Source: Hominiventricola aquisgranensis
GTDB lineage: Bacteria; Bacillota; Clostridia; Lachnospirales; Lachnospiraceae
DNA: 64,000 nt
Direction of reading: 5' to 3'
Assembly (NCBI RefSeq): GCF_040096225.1
Contig: NZ_JBBMFC010000018.1
Location: 1 to 64,000, forward strand
Numbering within the stretch: the stretch's first letter is position 1; every line of letters begins with the position of its first letter. The notes under the pieces are model-generated. The model was not told where the DNA came from and made no database searches. It was given only the letters and a program-made list of their open reading frames with translations. The position numbers and the translations under genes are program-made. Positions 42,835 to 52,565 of the stretch are shown here, in pieces.

Positions 42835-45015
42835 ATGTCAAGACATCGCAGACGGCTGTCCAGGAGACAGCGTGGCATTCTGAAGATGAAACGAAAACTG
42901 GCACTTTTGTTTGTTGTGATCGTACTGCTTCTTATGGGAATCATTGTACGACTGGTCTATATCAACAGAGTCAGCGGCGAGCAGTATAAGAAGAGAGTTC
43001 TTGCACAGCAGGATACCAAAAGTCAGACACTTCCTTATAAAAGGGGAGATATTTATGACCGGAACGGAACTGTTCTGGCAACCAGTGAAAAAGTATATAA
43101 TCTGATCCTGGATCCGGGTGTCCTGTGGAAAAACTATGACGAGGATGCCAAGAAGGACTGTGTGGAGCCAACCTTAAGTGCGTTGGTGGAGTACTTCGAT
43201 CTGGATCGGAGCGAATTGAATACGATCATGCAGGAGAAAAAGGACAGTCATTATGTCATGCTGAAAAAGCAACTGACCAAATCGGAAGTGCAGGATTTTG
43301 AAGAAGCAATGGATGATAAGGACAGCAGGATCGAAGGTGTGTGGCTGGAAGATACTTACATCAGAAGGTATCCTTATGATTCTCTGGCATGTAACGTGAT
43401 CGGATACACGGTATCCGGAAATGTGGGACAGTACGGAATCGAGCAGCAGTATTCTGATACACTGAACGGTGAGGATGGGCGTACCTACAATTATCTGAAT
43501 GAAGACCTGGAGCAGGAAAAAAATGTCCGTGCAGCCGTGGATGGAGATTCTGTCATGTCCACGATTGATGTGACCCTGCAGGAAATCGTGGAAAAAGCGA
43601 TCAATGATTTCCAGGAAAAATATACGAATAATTTTCGTGAGGGAGAAGCTGGAAGTAAGACGGCAGCAGCCATTATGATGGATCCCAATACAGGAGAGAT
43701 CCTTGCCATGGCAAGCAACCGGAAATATGATCTGAACCAGCCTTATGACTTGGTGGCAAATGGAATCGCCACACAGGAAGAATCAGATGCCATGACAGAG
43801 GAAGAACGGCTGGATAAGCTCAATGAGCTGTGGCGTAACTTCTGTGTCAGTGATACTTATGAGCCAGGTTCCACCGCAAAGCCAATCACAGTGGCAGCGG
43901 CGCTGGAAAGTGGTGTGGTTCATGACGGCGATACATTTCTGTGTGATGGACGTCAGAATGTGGGCGGCCATGAGATCTGGTGTGCAAAGAAGATCGGTCA
44001 TGGTGTGATAGACCTGGAAGGTTCTTTGAAGTTTTCCTGCAATGATGCCCTGATGCAGATTGCCGCAAAGCTTGGAGAAGAGGAGTATTCTAAATATCAG
44101 AATCTGTTCAACCTGGGACTTCGTACTGGTATTGACCTGCCAGGTGAAGCACGTACAGACAGTCTGATCTACTATGCCAAGGATCTGGCACCCAGTGATA
44201 ATCTGGTCATGGGAGCCACAGACCTGGCAACCAATTCCTTTGGTCAGAACTTTAATGTGACTATGGTACAGTTGATCTCAGCATTTTCTGCGACTATCAA
44301 CGGCGGTTATTATTATCAGCCCCATGTAGTGAAGAAAATTATGGACAGTAATGGAGGTACGGTAAAAAATGTAGAGCCGATCCTTTTAAGACGTCCTATT
44401 TCTTCCAAGACTTCTGCATTGATCCGTCAGTATCTGTATGCAACCATGTATGGTGCGCAGGATGCCAATGGAAATAATGCAACTGGTCGTGCTGCCCGGA
44501 TCGCAGGATATGCCATGGGTGGTAAAACGGGTACCGCAGAGAAGATCCCGAGGGATAAGACCAACTACCTGGTTTCCTTTATTGGATTTGCACCGGCGGA
44601 CAGCCCGCAGGTGGTGCTTTATGTGGTTGTAGATGAACCGAATGCACCGAAGCAGTCTACCAGCTCCTTTGCACAGGAGATCTGGAAAAATATTATGAAA
44701 CAGGCACTTCCATACCTGAATATCTATCCGACAGAGGAGATTCCGGAGGATATGAAGGCTGAAGTGGAGGCAGAACAGGCAGCAGCTGCGGAGGCGGCAG
44801 CTTCTGAGGAGGAATCTTCGGAAGAGGAAAGTGCCCTTCCGGAAGGAACGGTAGTGGATCCGCAGACAGGGGAGACTGTACAGATGCCTGACCCGGACAG
44901 TGTGGATCAGAGTGATGACTCCGTGCTGGGAGACGCACCGGTTAATGAAAATCTGGAAAATGTGGAACCGGCAGATGCTACGGAAGATACGGCAGACGCC
45001 AATCCTACTGAATAA
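42835..45015 (+). CDS. Class B penicillin-binding protein (FtsI/PBP2-like transpeptidase)
   Basis: 726 residues. An N-terminal membrane anchor (LALLFVVIVLLLMGIIVRLVY) and dimerisation domain are followed by a transpeptidase domain with active-site EPGSTAKP (SxxK), SCND (SxN) and GGKTGTAEK (KTG). The last 100 residues are a Glu/Ala-rich acidic tail with no PASTA domain. It is expected to make septal peptidoglycan with FtsW. A terminator-like hairpin follows. Confidence 0.9.
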   Translation: MSRHRRRLSRRQRGILKMKRKLALLFVVIVLLLMGIIVRLVYINRVSGEQYKKRVLAQQDTKSQTLPYKRGDIYDRNGTVLATSEKVYNLILDPGVLWKNYDEDAKKDCVEPTLSALVEYFDLDRSELNTIMQEKKDSHYVMLKKQLTKSEVQDFEEAMDDKDSRIEGVWLEDTYIRRYPYDSLACNVIGYTVSGNVGQYGIEQQYSDTLNGEDGRTYNYLNEDLEQEKNVRAAVDGDSVMSTIDVTLQEIVEKAINDFQEKYTNNFREGEAGSKTAAAIMMDPNTGEILAMASNRKYDLNQPYDLVANGIATQEESDAMTEEERLDKLNELWRNFCVSDTYEPGSTAKPITVAAALESGVVHDGDTFLCDGRQNVGGHEIWCAKKIGHGVIDLEGSLKFSCNDALMQIAAKLGEEEYSKYQNLFNLGLRTGIDLPGEARTDSLIYYAKDLAPSDNLVMGATDLATNSFGQNFNVTMVQLISAFSATINGGYYYQPHVVKKIMDSNGGTVKNVEPILLRRPISSKTSALIRQYLYATMYGAQDANGNNATGRAARIAGYAMGGKTGTAEKIPRDKTNYLVSFIGFAPADSPQVVLYVVVDEPNAPKQSTSSFAQEIWKNIMKQALPYLNIYPTEEIPEDMKAEVEAEQAAAAEAAASEEESSEEESALPEGTVVDPQTGETVQMPDPDSVDQSDDSVLGDAPVNENLENVEPADATEDTADANPTE

Positions 45016-45023
45016 GAATGCAA

Positions 45024-45068
45024 AACACCTCATAAAATGGAGAAAACCATATGATGGGGTGTTTTTTT
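45024..45068 (+). terminator. Terminator-like hairpin overlapping the next start region
   Basis: AACACC(T)CATA ... TATGA(TGG)GGTGTT followed by T7. The T-run merges into the TTG that opens the next reading frame, and the 3' arm contains GGGGTG, the only ribosome-site-like sequence for that frame. Confidence 0.55.
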
Positions 45069-46794
45069 GCATTGCAGGACTTTTCATAGAAAAAAGATCG
45101 TGATCGTATTTGGCATCTGCCTGCTTCTGTTGTCGATCCTGGCAGGAAGACTGGTGTATCTGATGATCTTTGAGGCAGAGTATTATCAGAATCTGGCGAA
45201 GGATCTTCACGAAAGAGAACGAAGTATTAAGGCGGCCAGAGGACGGATCCTGGATCGGAACGGGACAGTTCTTGCAGATAACCAGACAGTCTGCACCATT
45301 TCTGTGATCCACAGTCAGATCAAAGACCCGGAAGGTGTGATCGATATGCTCTGTGAGGAACTAAAGCTTCCGGAAGAGACTGTACGCAAACGGGTGGAAA
45401 AGATCAGTTCTATTGAACGAATCAAATCCAATGTGAAGAAGGAAACAGGGGATGCTATTCGCGCCTGTGGATATGACGGTGTAAAAGTAGATGAAGATTT
45501 CAAACGATATTATCCTTATGGAGAACTGGCGTCCAAAGTACTTGGATTTACGGGAAGCGATAATCAGGGAATCATCGGACTGGAAGTGAAGTATGACGAA
45601 TATATGGAAGGAATCCCGGGCACGATTCTTACGCTGACTGATGCAAGAGGGATTGAACTTGAAAATACAAAGGAAGACCGGGTAGAACCGGTGCCGGGTA
45701 ACGATCTGGTGATCAGTCTGGATTATAATATTCAGATGTATGCCCAGCAGGAGGCGGAGAAGGTCATGGAAGCCAAAGGGGCAGACTATGTGTCGATTCT
45801 GATACTGAACCCCCAGAATGGGGAAATCTATGCCTGTGCCAATGTGCCGGAATTTGACCTGAATGATCCTTTTACATTGAATACGGGAGTGGATGCTTCG
45901 GCCATGACAGATCAGCAAAAGCAGGATGCCTTGAACCAGATGTGGAGAAATCAGTGCGTCAATGATACCTATGAGCCGGGATCCACTTTCAAAATATTTA
46001 CTTCTTCGGCGGCCTTGCTGACGGGTACATCCAAGCTGACAGACCAGTATTACTGTCCAGGTTATAAGATCGTGGAAGACCGGCGGATCCGCTGTCATAA
46101 AGCAGGTGGACATGGGAGTGAGGACTTTACCAAAGCTTTGGAGAACAGCTGTAATCCGGCTTTGATGGAAATGGGGCTTCGCATGGGCGTTGACAGGTTT
46201 TATCAGTGTTTTTCAGATTATGGACTTCTGTCATTGACCGGCATTGATATTCCGGGCGAGGCAGGCACCATTATGCATAAGCTTGATAACATCGGCGAAG
46301 TAGAACTGGCGACCATGACCTTTGGACAGTCGTTTCAGATCACACCGGTACAACTGGCGGTGATGGCAAGCTCGGTGGTCAATGGAGGACGTCGGATCAC
46401 ACCGCATTTTGGAGTAGCAGTACAGGATCAGGAAGGAAAGATCTTGAAGGAATTTTCTTATCCAGTGAAGAAAGGAATCGTTACAGAAAAGGTGTCTGAG
46501 CAGATGCGGGAAATATTGGAAAAAGTAGTAGCAGAAGGATCAGGAAAGAAAGCCTATCTGGAAGGCTACCGGATCGGTGGAAAGACAGCAACTTCTCAGA
46601 CCTTGCCCAGAAGTGCCCATAAATATATTTCTTCATTTCTTGGATTTGCACCAGCCAATGATCCACAGGTGCTGGCCGTGTGCATTGTCCATGATCCTCA
46701 GGGCATCTACTACGGTGGAACTGTCTGTGCACCTGTGGTGCGGACAATATTTGAAAATATTTTACCTTATCTGGGGATTGAGAAGACTTTTTGA
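45067..46794 (+). CDS. Second class B penicillin-binding protein, SpoVD-like
   Basis: 575 residues. Membrane anchor (IVIVFGICLLLLSILAGRLVYL), PBP dimer domain, transpeptidase domain with YEPGSTFKIF (SxxK) and ENSCNPA (SxN). The third motif reads GGKTATS instead of KTG(T/S). No PASTA domains. Start is uncertain: the frame opens with TTG at 45067 just after a stop at 45052, and GTG at 45100 is an alternative without a good site. SpoVD makes spore cortex peptidoglycan; two tandem PBPs in dcw fit one vegetative and one sporulation enzyme. The stop lies 2 bases from the opposed tRNA. Confidence 0.85.
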   Translation: MHCRTFHRKKIVIVFGICLLLLSILAGRLVYLMIFEAEYYQNLAKDLHERERSIKAARGRILDRNGTVLADNQTVCTISVIHSQIKDPEGVIDMLCEELKLPEETVRKRVEKISSIERIKSNVKKETGDAIRACGYDGVKVDEDFKRYYPYGELASKVLGFTGSDNQGIIGLEVKYDEYMEGIPGTILTLTDARGIELENTKEDRVEPVPGNDLVISLDYNIQMYAQQEAEKVMEAKGADYVSILILNPQNGEIYACANVPEFDLNDPFTLNTGVDASAMTDQQKQDALNQMWRNQCVNDTYEPGSTFKIFTSSAALLTGTSKLTDQYYCPGYKIVEDRRIRCHKAGGHGSEDFTKALENSCNPALMEMGLRMGVDRFYQCFSDYGLLSLTGIDIPGEAGTIMHKLDNIGEVELATMTFGQSFQITPVQLAVMASSVVNGGRRITPHFGVAVQDQEGKILKEFSYPVKKGIVTEKVSEQMREILEKVVAEGSGKKAYLEGYRIGGKTATSQTLPRSAHKYISSFLGFAPANDPQVLAVCIVHDPQGIYYGGTVCAPVVRTIFENILPYLGIEKTF

Positions 46795-46795
46795 A

Positions 46796-46866
46796 AGCGG
46801 ATAACGGGAGTCGAACCCGCCTGTTCAGCTTGGGAAGCTGACATTCTACCGATGAACTATATCCGC
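46796..46866 (-). tRNA. tRNA-Gly (anticodon CCC)
   Basis: On the minus strand the acceptor GCGGATA (46866-46860) pairs with TATCCGC (46803-46797), discriminator T. The anticodon arm is CAGCT-TTCCCAA-AGCTG, and the T-arm carries GGTTCGACTCC. CCA is not encoded. It lies antisense at the 3' end of the PBP gene, inside the otherwise plus-strand dcw cluster. Confidence 0.93.
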
Positions 46867-46914
46867 ATATAAGATTATTTTACACCTGTACTGATAAAAA
46901 TGCAAGACCGATGG

Positions 46915-46943
46915 TTGATAAATTCGCCTGAAAGACGTATACT
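46915..46943 (+). promoter_or_regulatory. Promoter upstream of mraY
   Basis: TTGATA (46915-46920), 17-base spacer, TATACT (46938-46943). It allows mraY-murD-ftsW onward to be expressed independently of the mraZ promoter, needed because the antisense tRNA and the hairpin at 45024 interrupt the cluster. Confidence 0.7.
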
Positions 46944-46950
46944 GATTACT

Positions 46951-46980
46951 GTTCAGAGTCGTGGGAATGGGACTCTGAAC
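46951..46980 (+). promoter_or_regulatory. 5' stem-loop of the mraY transcript
   Basis: GTTCAGAGTC and GACTCTGAAC are perfect 10-bp arms around a 10-base loop. The left arm begins where transcription from the promoter at 46915 should start. With no T-run this is not a terminator; mRNA stabilisation or regulation is likelier. Confidence 0.6.
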
Positions 46981-47008
46981 AGAAACAAATGAATATGAGG
47001 TGTTGATT

Positions 47009-47968
47009 ATGTTGAATTTTGGTGTGATTGCCCCATTGCTGATCTCTTTTGTGATCAGTGCGGCTGCAGGTCCGAAGATCATCGGAATCCTTAGGAGGCT
47101 GAAAGCAGGACAGACGGTGAGGGACGATGGTCCGCAGACTCATCTGAAGAAGAATGGAACTCCTACCATGGGAGGTATTATTTTCCTGCTGGGTGTGGTG
47201 GTGACCTGCCTGTTTTATGTAAAAGATTATCCAAAGATCATTCCGGTATTATTTATGACTGTAGGATTTGGTATTGTAGGATTTTTGGATGACTATATTA
47301 AAGTGGTCCTGAAGCGTTCCGAAGGGCTGACACCAGGACAGAAGATGGCAGGACAGCTGGTGGTGACGGCTGTATTTGCATATTATATGGTGAAATATTC
47401 GGAAGCAGGGCTGACGATGCTGGTACCGTTCTGCCCGGGACTGACCATTGATCTTGGCTGGCTTTCCATTCCGCTTCTGTTCTTTGTCGTGATCGGAACA
47501 GTCAATGGAACCAACTTTACGGATGGACTTGATGGCCTGGCTTCCAGTGTTACGGTGATCGTTGCTGTATTTTTCTCTGTAGTCGCACTGGGAACGGGAA
47601 CAGGCATTGCACCGGTGACACTGGCAGTTGCAGGTGGACTTCTTGGATTTCTTCTGTTTAATGTATATCCGGCAAGTGTATTCATGGGAGACACCGGTTC
47701 ATTGGCACTGGGCGGATTCGTGGCATCGGTGGCATATATGCTGAATATGCCACTGTTCCTTCTGCTGGTTGGACTGATCTATATGGTTGAGGTGCTATCT
47801 GTGATCATTCAGGTCACTTATTTCAAAGCGACTCATGGTAAGCGGTTTTTCAAGATGGCTCCGATCCATCATCATTTTGAAAAATGCGGATGGTCTGAGA
47901 CTCGTGTGGTAACAGTATTTTCTATTATAGAAGCATTTTGCTGTCTGATCGCACTGGCAGCAATGTAA
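47009..47968 (+). CDS. mraY: Phospho-N-acetylmuramoyl-pentapeptide-transferase
   Basis: 319 residues, about ten membrane helices. Conserved cytoplasmic motifs: KKNGTPTMGGI, FLDDYIKV (Asp pair), GTVNGTNFTDGLDGLASS, and KMAPIHHHFE near the end. It forms lipid I from UDP-MurNAc-pentapeptide and undecaprenyl phosphate. Start 47009 (ATG) follows GAGGTG at 6 bases; a TTG at 47000 is the alternative. Confidence 0.96.
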   Translation: MLNFGVIAPLLISFVISAAAGPKIIGILRRLKAGQTVRDDGPQTHLKKNGTPTMGGIIFLLGVVVTCLFYVKDYPKIIPVLFMTVGFGIVGFLDDYIKVVLKRSEGLTPGQKMAGQLVVTAVFAYYMVKYSEAGLTMLVPFCPGLTIDLGWLSIPLLFFVVIGTVNGTNFTDGLDGLASSVTVIVAVFFSVVALGTGTGIAPVTLAVAGGLLGFLLFNVYPASVFMGDTGSLALGGFVASVAYMLNMPLFLLLVGLIYMVEVLSVIIQVTYFKATHGKRFFKMAPIHHHFEKCGWSETRVVTVFSIIEAFCCLIALAAM

Positions 47969-47977
47969 GGAGGCACT

Positions 47978-49339
47978 ATGGAATTTACAGACACAAAGGC
48001 GCTGGTCATTGGAACCGGGATCAGTGGATTGTCAGCGGTATCTCTGCTGGAACGAAAAGGTGCTCAGGTGATCCTGTTTGATGCCAATGAAAAACTGAAA
48101 TGTGCAGATGTAAAAGCAAAATTAAAAGCAGACAGTCAGGCACAGATCTTGATCGGAACTCTGCCGGAAGGCTTGCTGGACACGGTGGATCTGGTGATCC
48201 CAAGTCCTGGAGTCCCGATGGATATTCCAATGATGCTGGAGGTCAGAAGGCGTGAGATTCCAGTCTGGGGTGAGATCGAACTTGGATATCGCTGCGGACA
48301 GGGGAGTATTGCAGCGATCACCGGAACGAATGGAAAGACCACGACGACAACCCTTGTGGGGCAGATCCTGAAAAATTATAATCCGCATACCTATGTGGTG
48401 GGAAATATCGGCATGCCATATGCAGATGTGGCGGACGGTATGGAGCCGGATGCTATGACGGCAGCAGAGATCAGCAGCTTTATGCTGGAGAGTATTGTAG
48501 AGTTTCATCCGAAAGTCAGTGCGATCCTTAATATTACGCCGGATCATCTGAACCGTCATCATACTATGGATAATTATATTGCGGCCAAGGAACGGATCGC
48601 AGAGAATCAGACGAAGGCAGATACCTGCGTGCTGAACTATGACGATGAATTGCTGCGGGCATATGGGGAAAACTGTCCGGCAGATGTTCTGTTTTTCAGC
48701 CGACTGCATAAACTGGAACAGGGCGTAGACCTGGAAGATGGTTATCTTGTGCTGAAAGATGATGGAAGAAAAGAACAGATCTGCCATGTGGATGAGCTTC
48801 ATATTCTCGGTGGACACAATCATGAAAATGCCATGGCAGCCATCGCCATTACCCATCGAATGGGCGTGCCTGTGGACGTGATCCGTAAGACACTGTTGGA
48901 GTTCCGTGCGGTGGAACACCGGATCGAATTCGTGGAAGAAATTGCTGGTGTGGCATATTATAATGATTCCAAGGGAACCAACCCGGATGCGGCGATCAAA
49001 GGGATTCAGGCCATGAACCGTCCTACCTATCTGATCGGCGGAGGTTACGATAAGGGTTCGGAGTATGATGAGTGGATCGAGGCATTTGATGGAAAAGTGA
49101 AAGAACTGGTGCTGATCGGTGTGACAGCGCAGAAGATTGCTGACTGTGCAAGAAAGCACGGATTTGAGCATATTGTGTTTGCAGATTCTCTGGAAGATGC
49201 GGTGAAAGAGTGTGCGGCAAGAGCCGGATCCGGTGACGCTGTGCTTCTGTCTCCGGCCTGTGCAAGCTGGGATATGTTCAAAAGCTTTGAGCAGCGCGGA
49301 GAATTATTTAAAAAATATGTGAGGGATCTGATGGCATGA
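47978..49339 (+). CDS. murD: UDP-N-acetylmuramoylalanine--D-glutamate ligase
   Basis: 453 residues. N-terminal Rossmann-like UDP-binding domain (ALVIGTGISGLSAVSLLERKG), central ATPase domain with ITGTNGKTTTT and NITPDHLNRHH, and C-terminal ligase domain with EHRIEFVEEIAGVAYYNDSKGTNPDA and LLSPACASWDMF. It adds D-Glu to UDP-MurNAc-L-Ala. AAGGAGG precedes the start; the stop overlaps ftsW by 4 bases. Confidence 0.96.
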   Translation: MEFTDTKALVIGTGISGLSAVSLLERKGAQVILFDANEKLKCADVKAKLKADSQAQILIGTLPEGLLDTVDLVIPSPGVPMDIPMMLEVRRREIPVWGEIELGYRCGQGSIAAITGTNGKTTTTTLVGQILKNYNPHTYVVGNIGMPYADVADGMEPDAMTAAEISSFMLESIVEFHPKVSAILNITPDHLNRHHTMDNYIAAKERIAENQTKADTCVLNYDDELLRAYGENCPADVLFFSRLHKLEQGVDLEDGYLVLKDDGRKEQICHVDELHILGGHNHENAMAAIAITHRMGVPVDVIRKTLLEFRAVEHRIEFVEEIAGVAYYNDSKGTNPDAAIKGIQAMNRPTYLIGGGYDKGSEYDEWIEAFDGKVKELVLIGVTAQKIADCARKHGFEHIVFADSLEDAVKECAARAGSGDAVLLSPACASWDMFKSFEQRGELFKKYVRDLMA

Positions 49340-50445
49340 CAGACCTGCATCAAAGAAATGGTGATACAAAAGAATCCATTGATTATGTACTTCTGATTCT
49401 GGTATTGCTTCTTGTGGTGTTCGGGCTTGTGGTGCTGTACAGTACCAGTGCTTACAATGGCAGGGTCAAATTTGCTGACCCTGCCTATTATTTACGTAAA
49501 CAGTTTTTTGCGACCAGTATCGGACTCTTTTCCATGTATCTGGTGTCCTGTATGGATTATCGGAGGCTTCAGAATTATGCCTGGATCGGATATGGAATTG
49601 CACTGATGCTGTCCACAGCCGTGTTGTTTGTCGGACGGGAATATAATGGATCCAAACGGTGGCTGGCACTGGGTCCTCTGTCCTTCCAGCCTTCTGAGTA
49701 CGCAAAACTGGCGGTGGTCGTTCTGCTGGCTGCTATTGTAAGCCGTAATGCATCTCATATGAAATCATGGAAATATATGTTTCTTGTGATCCTTCTGATC
49801 CTTCCGGTTGTGGGGCTGGTAGGATCCAACAACTTGAGTACGGCAATTATTATTCTTGGAATCGCAGTAATCCTGATCTTTGTTGCAAATCCACAGTTTT
49901 TACCTTTTCTATGGATCGGCGGCACAGGAGTGGGATTCATCGGTATTTTCCTGAGTCTGGAATCCTACCGGCTGGAACGGCTGGCCATCTGGCGGAATCC
50001 GGAATTATACGAAAAAGGATATCAGACCATGCAGGGACTCTATGCTATCGGTTCTGGTGGACTCTTCGGTGTGGGATTGGGAGAAAGCATGCAGAAGCTG
50101 GGCTTTGTGCCAGAGGCACAGAACGATATGATCTTTTCAATCATCTGTGAGGAACTGGGGCTTACAGGTGCAGTGGCAGTGCTGGTGATCTTCGGGCTTC
50201 TGATCTGGCGGCTCATGGTGATCGCCACTTGGACGAAGGATTTGTTTGGAGCTCTCCTGGCGGCAGGAGTTATGGGGCATATTATGATCCAGGTGATTCT
50301 GAATGTAGCAGTGGTGACCAATACGATCCCGAATACGGGAATCACTCTTCCGTTTGTCAGCTATGGTGGCACATCTGTCGTTTTTTTGCTGCTGGAGATG
50401 GGGATTGCTTTAAGCGTGTCCAGGGGTGTGCGGAAGGAACACTGA
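49336..50445 (+). CDS. ftsW: SEDS-family glycosyltransferase FtsW
   Basis: 369 residues, about ten membrane helices. LVVFGLVVLYSTSAY, YNGSKRWLALGPLSFQPSEYAKLA, LYAIGSGGLFGVGLGES, FVPEAQNDMIFSIICEELG and NTGITLPFVSYGGTS are the standard SEDS motifs. It polymerises septal glycan together with the FtsI-type PBP encoded upstream. The next gene in many clusters, murG, is absent here. Confidence 0.95.
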   Translation: MTDLHQRNGDTKESIDYVLLILVLLLVVFGLVVLYSTSAYNGRVKFADPAYYLRKQFFATSIGLFSMYLVSCMDYRRLQNYAWIGYGIALMLSTAVLFVGREYNGSKRWLALGPLSFQPSEYAKLAVVVLLAAIVSRNASHMKSWKYMFLVILLILPVVGLVGSNNLSTAIIILGIAVILIFVANPQFLPFLWIGGTGVGFIGIFLSLESYRLERLAIWRNPELYEKGYQTMQGLYAIGSGGLFGVGLGESMQKLGFVPEAQNDMIFSIICEELGLTGAVAVLVIFGLLIWRLMVIATWTKDLFGALLAAGVMGHIMIQVILNVAVVTNTIPNTGITLPFVSYGGTSVVFLLLEMGIALSVSRGVRKEH

Positions 50446-50541
50446 TAGTGGCAGCGTTACAGAGCAGGAACACTGACAGGCATTTTTTGCATATACTGGT
50501 ATATAACGGATGACCTGAAGGCGGGTCCAAAGGAGAGGGAT

Positions 50542-51792
50542 GTGGACGAAAACAGAATTGTGATCAGCGGACCACAGAGAATGCAGGGAGAATTACTGGT
50601 ACAGGGTTCCAAAAATGCGGCGCTTCCGATCCTGGCGGCAGCAGTGTTGGCTGACGGAATCTTTGTTCTGCATCACTGCCCGGAAATCTCCGATGTGGAT
50701 CATATGCTGGAACTGCTGCAGACAGCGGGCTGCCGGGTCAGACGGGAAGGTCATATGGTGATTCTGGACACCAGAAGTCTTGATAATCACAGAATCACAG
50801 GATCAGGAGCGGGAAAGATGCGTTCCACCATCACCTTGCTTGGAAGTATGCTGGGAAGGCTTCATCAGGTAGAAATCCCTTATCCAGGTGGTTGTACCAT
50901 TGGAAAGCGGCCCATTGATCTTCATCTAAGCGGTCTTAGACTGCTGGGCGCGGATTTTCGCCAGGAGGAACATACCCTGTGCGGATCAGCGGACCGGCTT
51001 CACGGAGCGCAGATCTGTCTTCATTTTCCAAGTGTGGGAGCTACGGAGAACCTGATGCTGGCGGCGGTACTCTCAGAGGGTGTGACAGTGATTCATGGGG
51101 CGGCCATGGAACCGGAGATCTGTGTGCTGGCAGAATTCTTACGGAAAATGGGAGCAAAAGTGAGGGGAGATGGAACACCTTGTGTGACCATTGAAGGAGT
51201 GAAAAAGCTGGATGCAGTGGAATATATCATTCCGTCTGACCGAATCGTGGCAGGAACCTATCTGCTTGGTGCGCTGATCACCAGAGGAGACGTAAAGCTT
51301 CTTCATCTGCCAGTGCAGCATCTGGGGACACTGCCCCATCTGCTGGAACAGATGGGAGCAGTCGTAGAGAGCGGGAAGGACTGGATCCATGTACAGATGG
51401 AGAAACGCTGCCGCCCGATCCCGAATATTGTGACAGCTCCGTTTCCGGGATTTTCCACCGATCTTCAGTCGGCATTGATGGCAGTGTTGTCCACGGCGGA
51501 TGGCATCAGTTTTGTAGAAGAAAAAATATTTGAAGCCCGGTTTCAGATCGTGCCGGAACTTGTGAAGATGGGGGCATCCATTGTAAATCAGGACAGTTTT
51601 GCGCTGATCGAGGGAGTCCGGGGACTTTCGGGAGCGAAGGTGCAGGCAAGAGAACTGCGGGGAGGCGCGGGTCTTATTATGGCGGCACTGGCAGCAGAAG
51701 GGGAGACTGTTATGGAAGGCATGGAATATGTGCGCCGGGGCTATGAAGATATAAAAGGGGATTTGAAATCACTGGGAATCGTGATATACTGA
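50542..51792 (+). CDS. murA: UDP-N-acetylglucosamine 1-carboxyvinyltransferase
   Basis: 416 residues starting with GTG; AGGAG lies 6-7 bases upstream. QGSKNAALPILAAAVLA holds the Lys-Asn pair, and PGGCTIGKRPIDLHL carries the phosphoenolpyruvate-reactive Cys (the fosfomycin target). PSVGATENLMLAAVL, GFSTDLQSALMAVL and RARELRGGAGL-type segments complete the fold. It catalyses the first committed peptidoglycan step. Location between ftsW and ftsQ replaces the usual murG/murC/murB positions. Confidence 0.93.
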   Translation: MDENRIVISGPQRMQGELLVQGSKNAALPILAAAVLADGIFVLHHCPEISDVDHMLELLQTAGCRVRREGHMVILDTRSLDNHRITGSGAGKMRSTITLLGSMLGRLHQVEIPYPGGCTIGKRPIDLHLSGLRLLGADFRQEEHTLCGSADRLHGAQICLHFPSVGATENLMLAAVLSEGVTVIHGAAMEPEICVLAEFLRKMGAKVRGDGTPCVTIEGVKKLDAVEYIIPSDRIVAGTYLLGALITRGDVKLLHLPVQHLGTLPHLLEQMGAVVESGKDWIHVQMEKRCRPIPNIVTAPFPGFSTDLQSALMAVLSTADGISFVEEKIFEARFQIVPELVKMGASIVNQDSFALIEGVRGLSGAKVQARELRGGAGLIMAALAAEGETVMEGMEYVRRGYEDIKGDLKSLGIVIY

Positions 51793-51796
51793 ACGC

Positions 51797-52534
51797 ATGT
51801 GGAAAAAAGAAACAAAAACAAAGACAGTAAAAAAATTGATCGTGGTACTGGCGGCACTGGCAGTACTGTTCATATTGGGATTATCTTTTGCAGGTGTTTT
51901 CCGGGTGCGGCAGGTGACTGTGACCGGAAATGCCTACTATACCAAGGAAGAAGTAGTGGATCTGCTGCTGGATGAAGGAAGTCTTCAGAATACGCTTCTG
52001 GTATATCTTCGGTATAAATATCAGGAGCATCCGGAGATTCCGTTTATCGACGATTTTGAAGTGACCATGGATTCCTGGCAGAGCCTGAAGATCCGGGTCT
52101 ATGAGAAAAATATGGTAGGTTATGTGCGCTATCTGGGGCAGGATGTGTATTTTGACAAAGATGGCATCGTGGTGGAGAGTTCTACCCAGGAACTGGAGGG
52201 AATCCCACAGATCAGCGGTGTGACCTTTGACAGTCTTGCCATACATCAGCCATTAAGCGTGGAAGATCCGACGATTTTTGATACGATTCTAAGCATTACA
52301 AAGCTTCTGACCAAATATGATCTGGATCCGGATGAGATCCGGTTTGGAGCAGGAGGTGAACTGTTCCTTCAACTGGGAGATGTGAAAGTGGCACTGGGAA
52401 CCGGGGAGAATCTGGATGAGAAGATTTCCAGACTCAAACAGCTGGAGGGAGATCTTAAGGACAAGTCCGGTACGCTTCATATGGAAAACTATACAGACGA
52501 GACAACGCATATTTCCCTGGAGTCGGCAAAGTAA
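51797..52534 (+). CDS. ftsQ: Cell division protein FtsQ/DivIB
   Basis: 245 residues. Short basic cytoplasmic start, membrane helix (KLIVVLAALAVLFILGLSFA), then the POTRA domain (FRVRQVTVTGNAYYTKEEVVDLLL) and FtsQ beta domain (YVRYLGQDVYFDKDGIVVESS, EGIPQISGV). It starts 4 bases after murA. It links the divisome through FtsL/DivIC. Confidence 0.88.
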   Translation: MWKKETKTKTVKKLIVVLAALAVLFILGLSFAGVFRVRQVTVTGNAYYTKEEVVDLLLDEGSLQNTLLVYLRYKYQEHPEIPFIDDFEVTMDSWQSLKIRVYEKNMVGYVRYLGQDVYFDKDGIVVESSTQELEGIPQISGVTFDSLAIHQPLSVEDPTIFDTILSITKLLTKYDLDPDEIRFGAGGELFLQLGDVKVALGTGENLDEKISRLKQLEGDLKDKSGTLHMENYTDETTHISLESAK

Positions 52535-52565
52535 AGCAGTAATTATGATTTTTTTCAAAAATTTG

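Noticed and set aside
48122..49171. 349-codon minus-strand frame inside murD
   Set aside because: It is a shadow of murD, which has all family motifs and a ribosome site on the plus strand.
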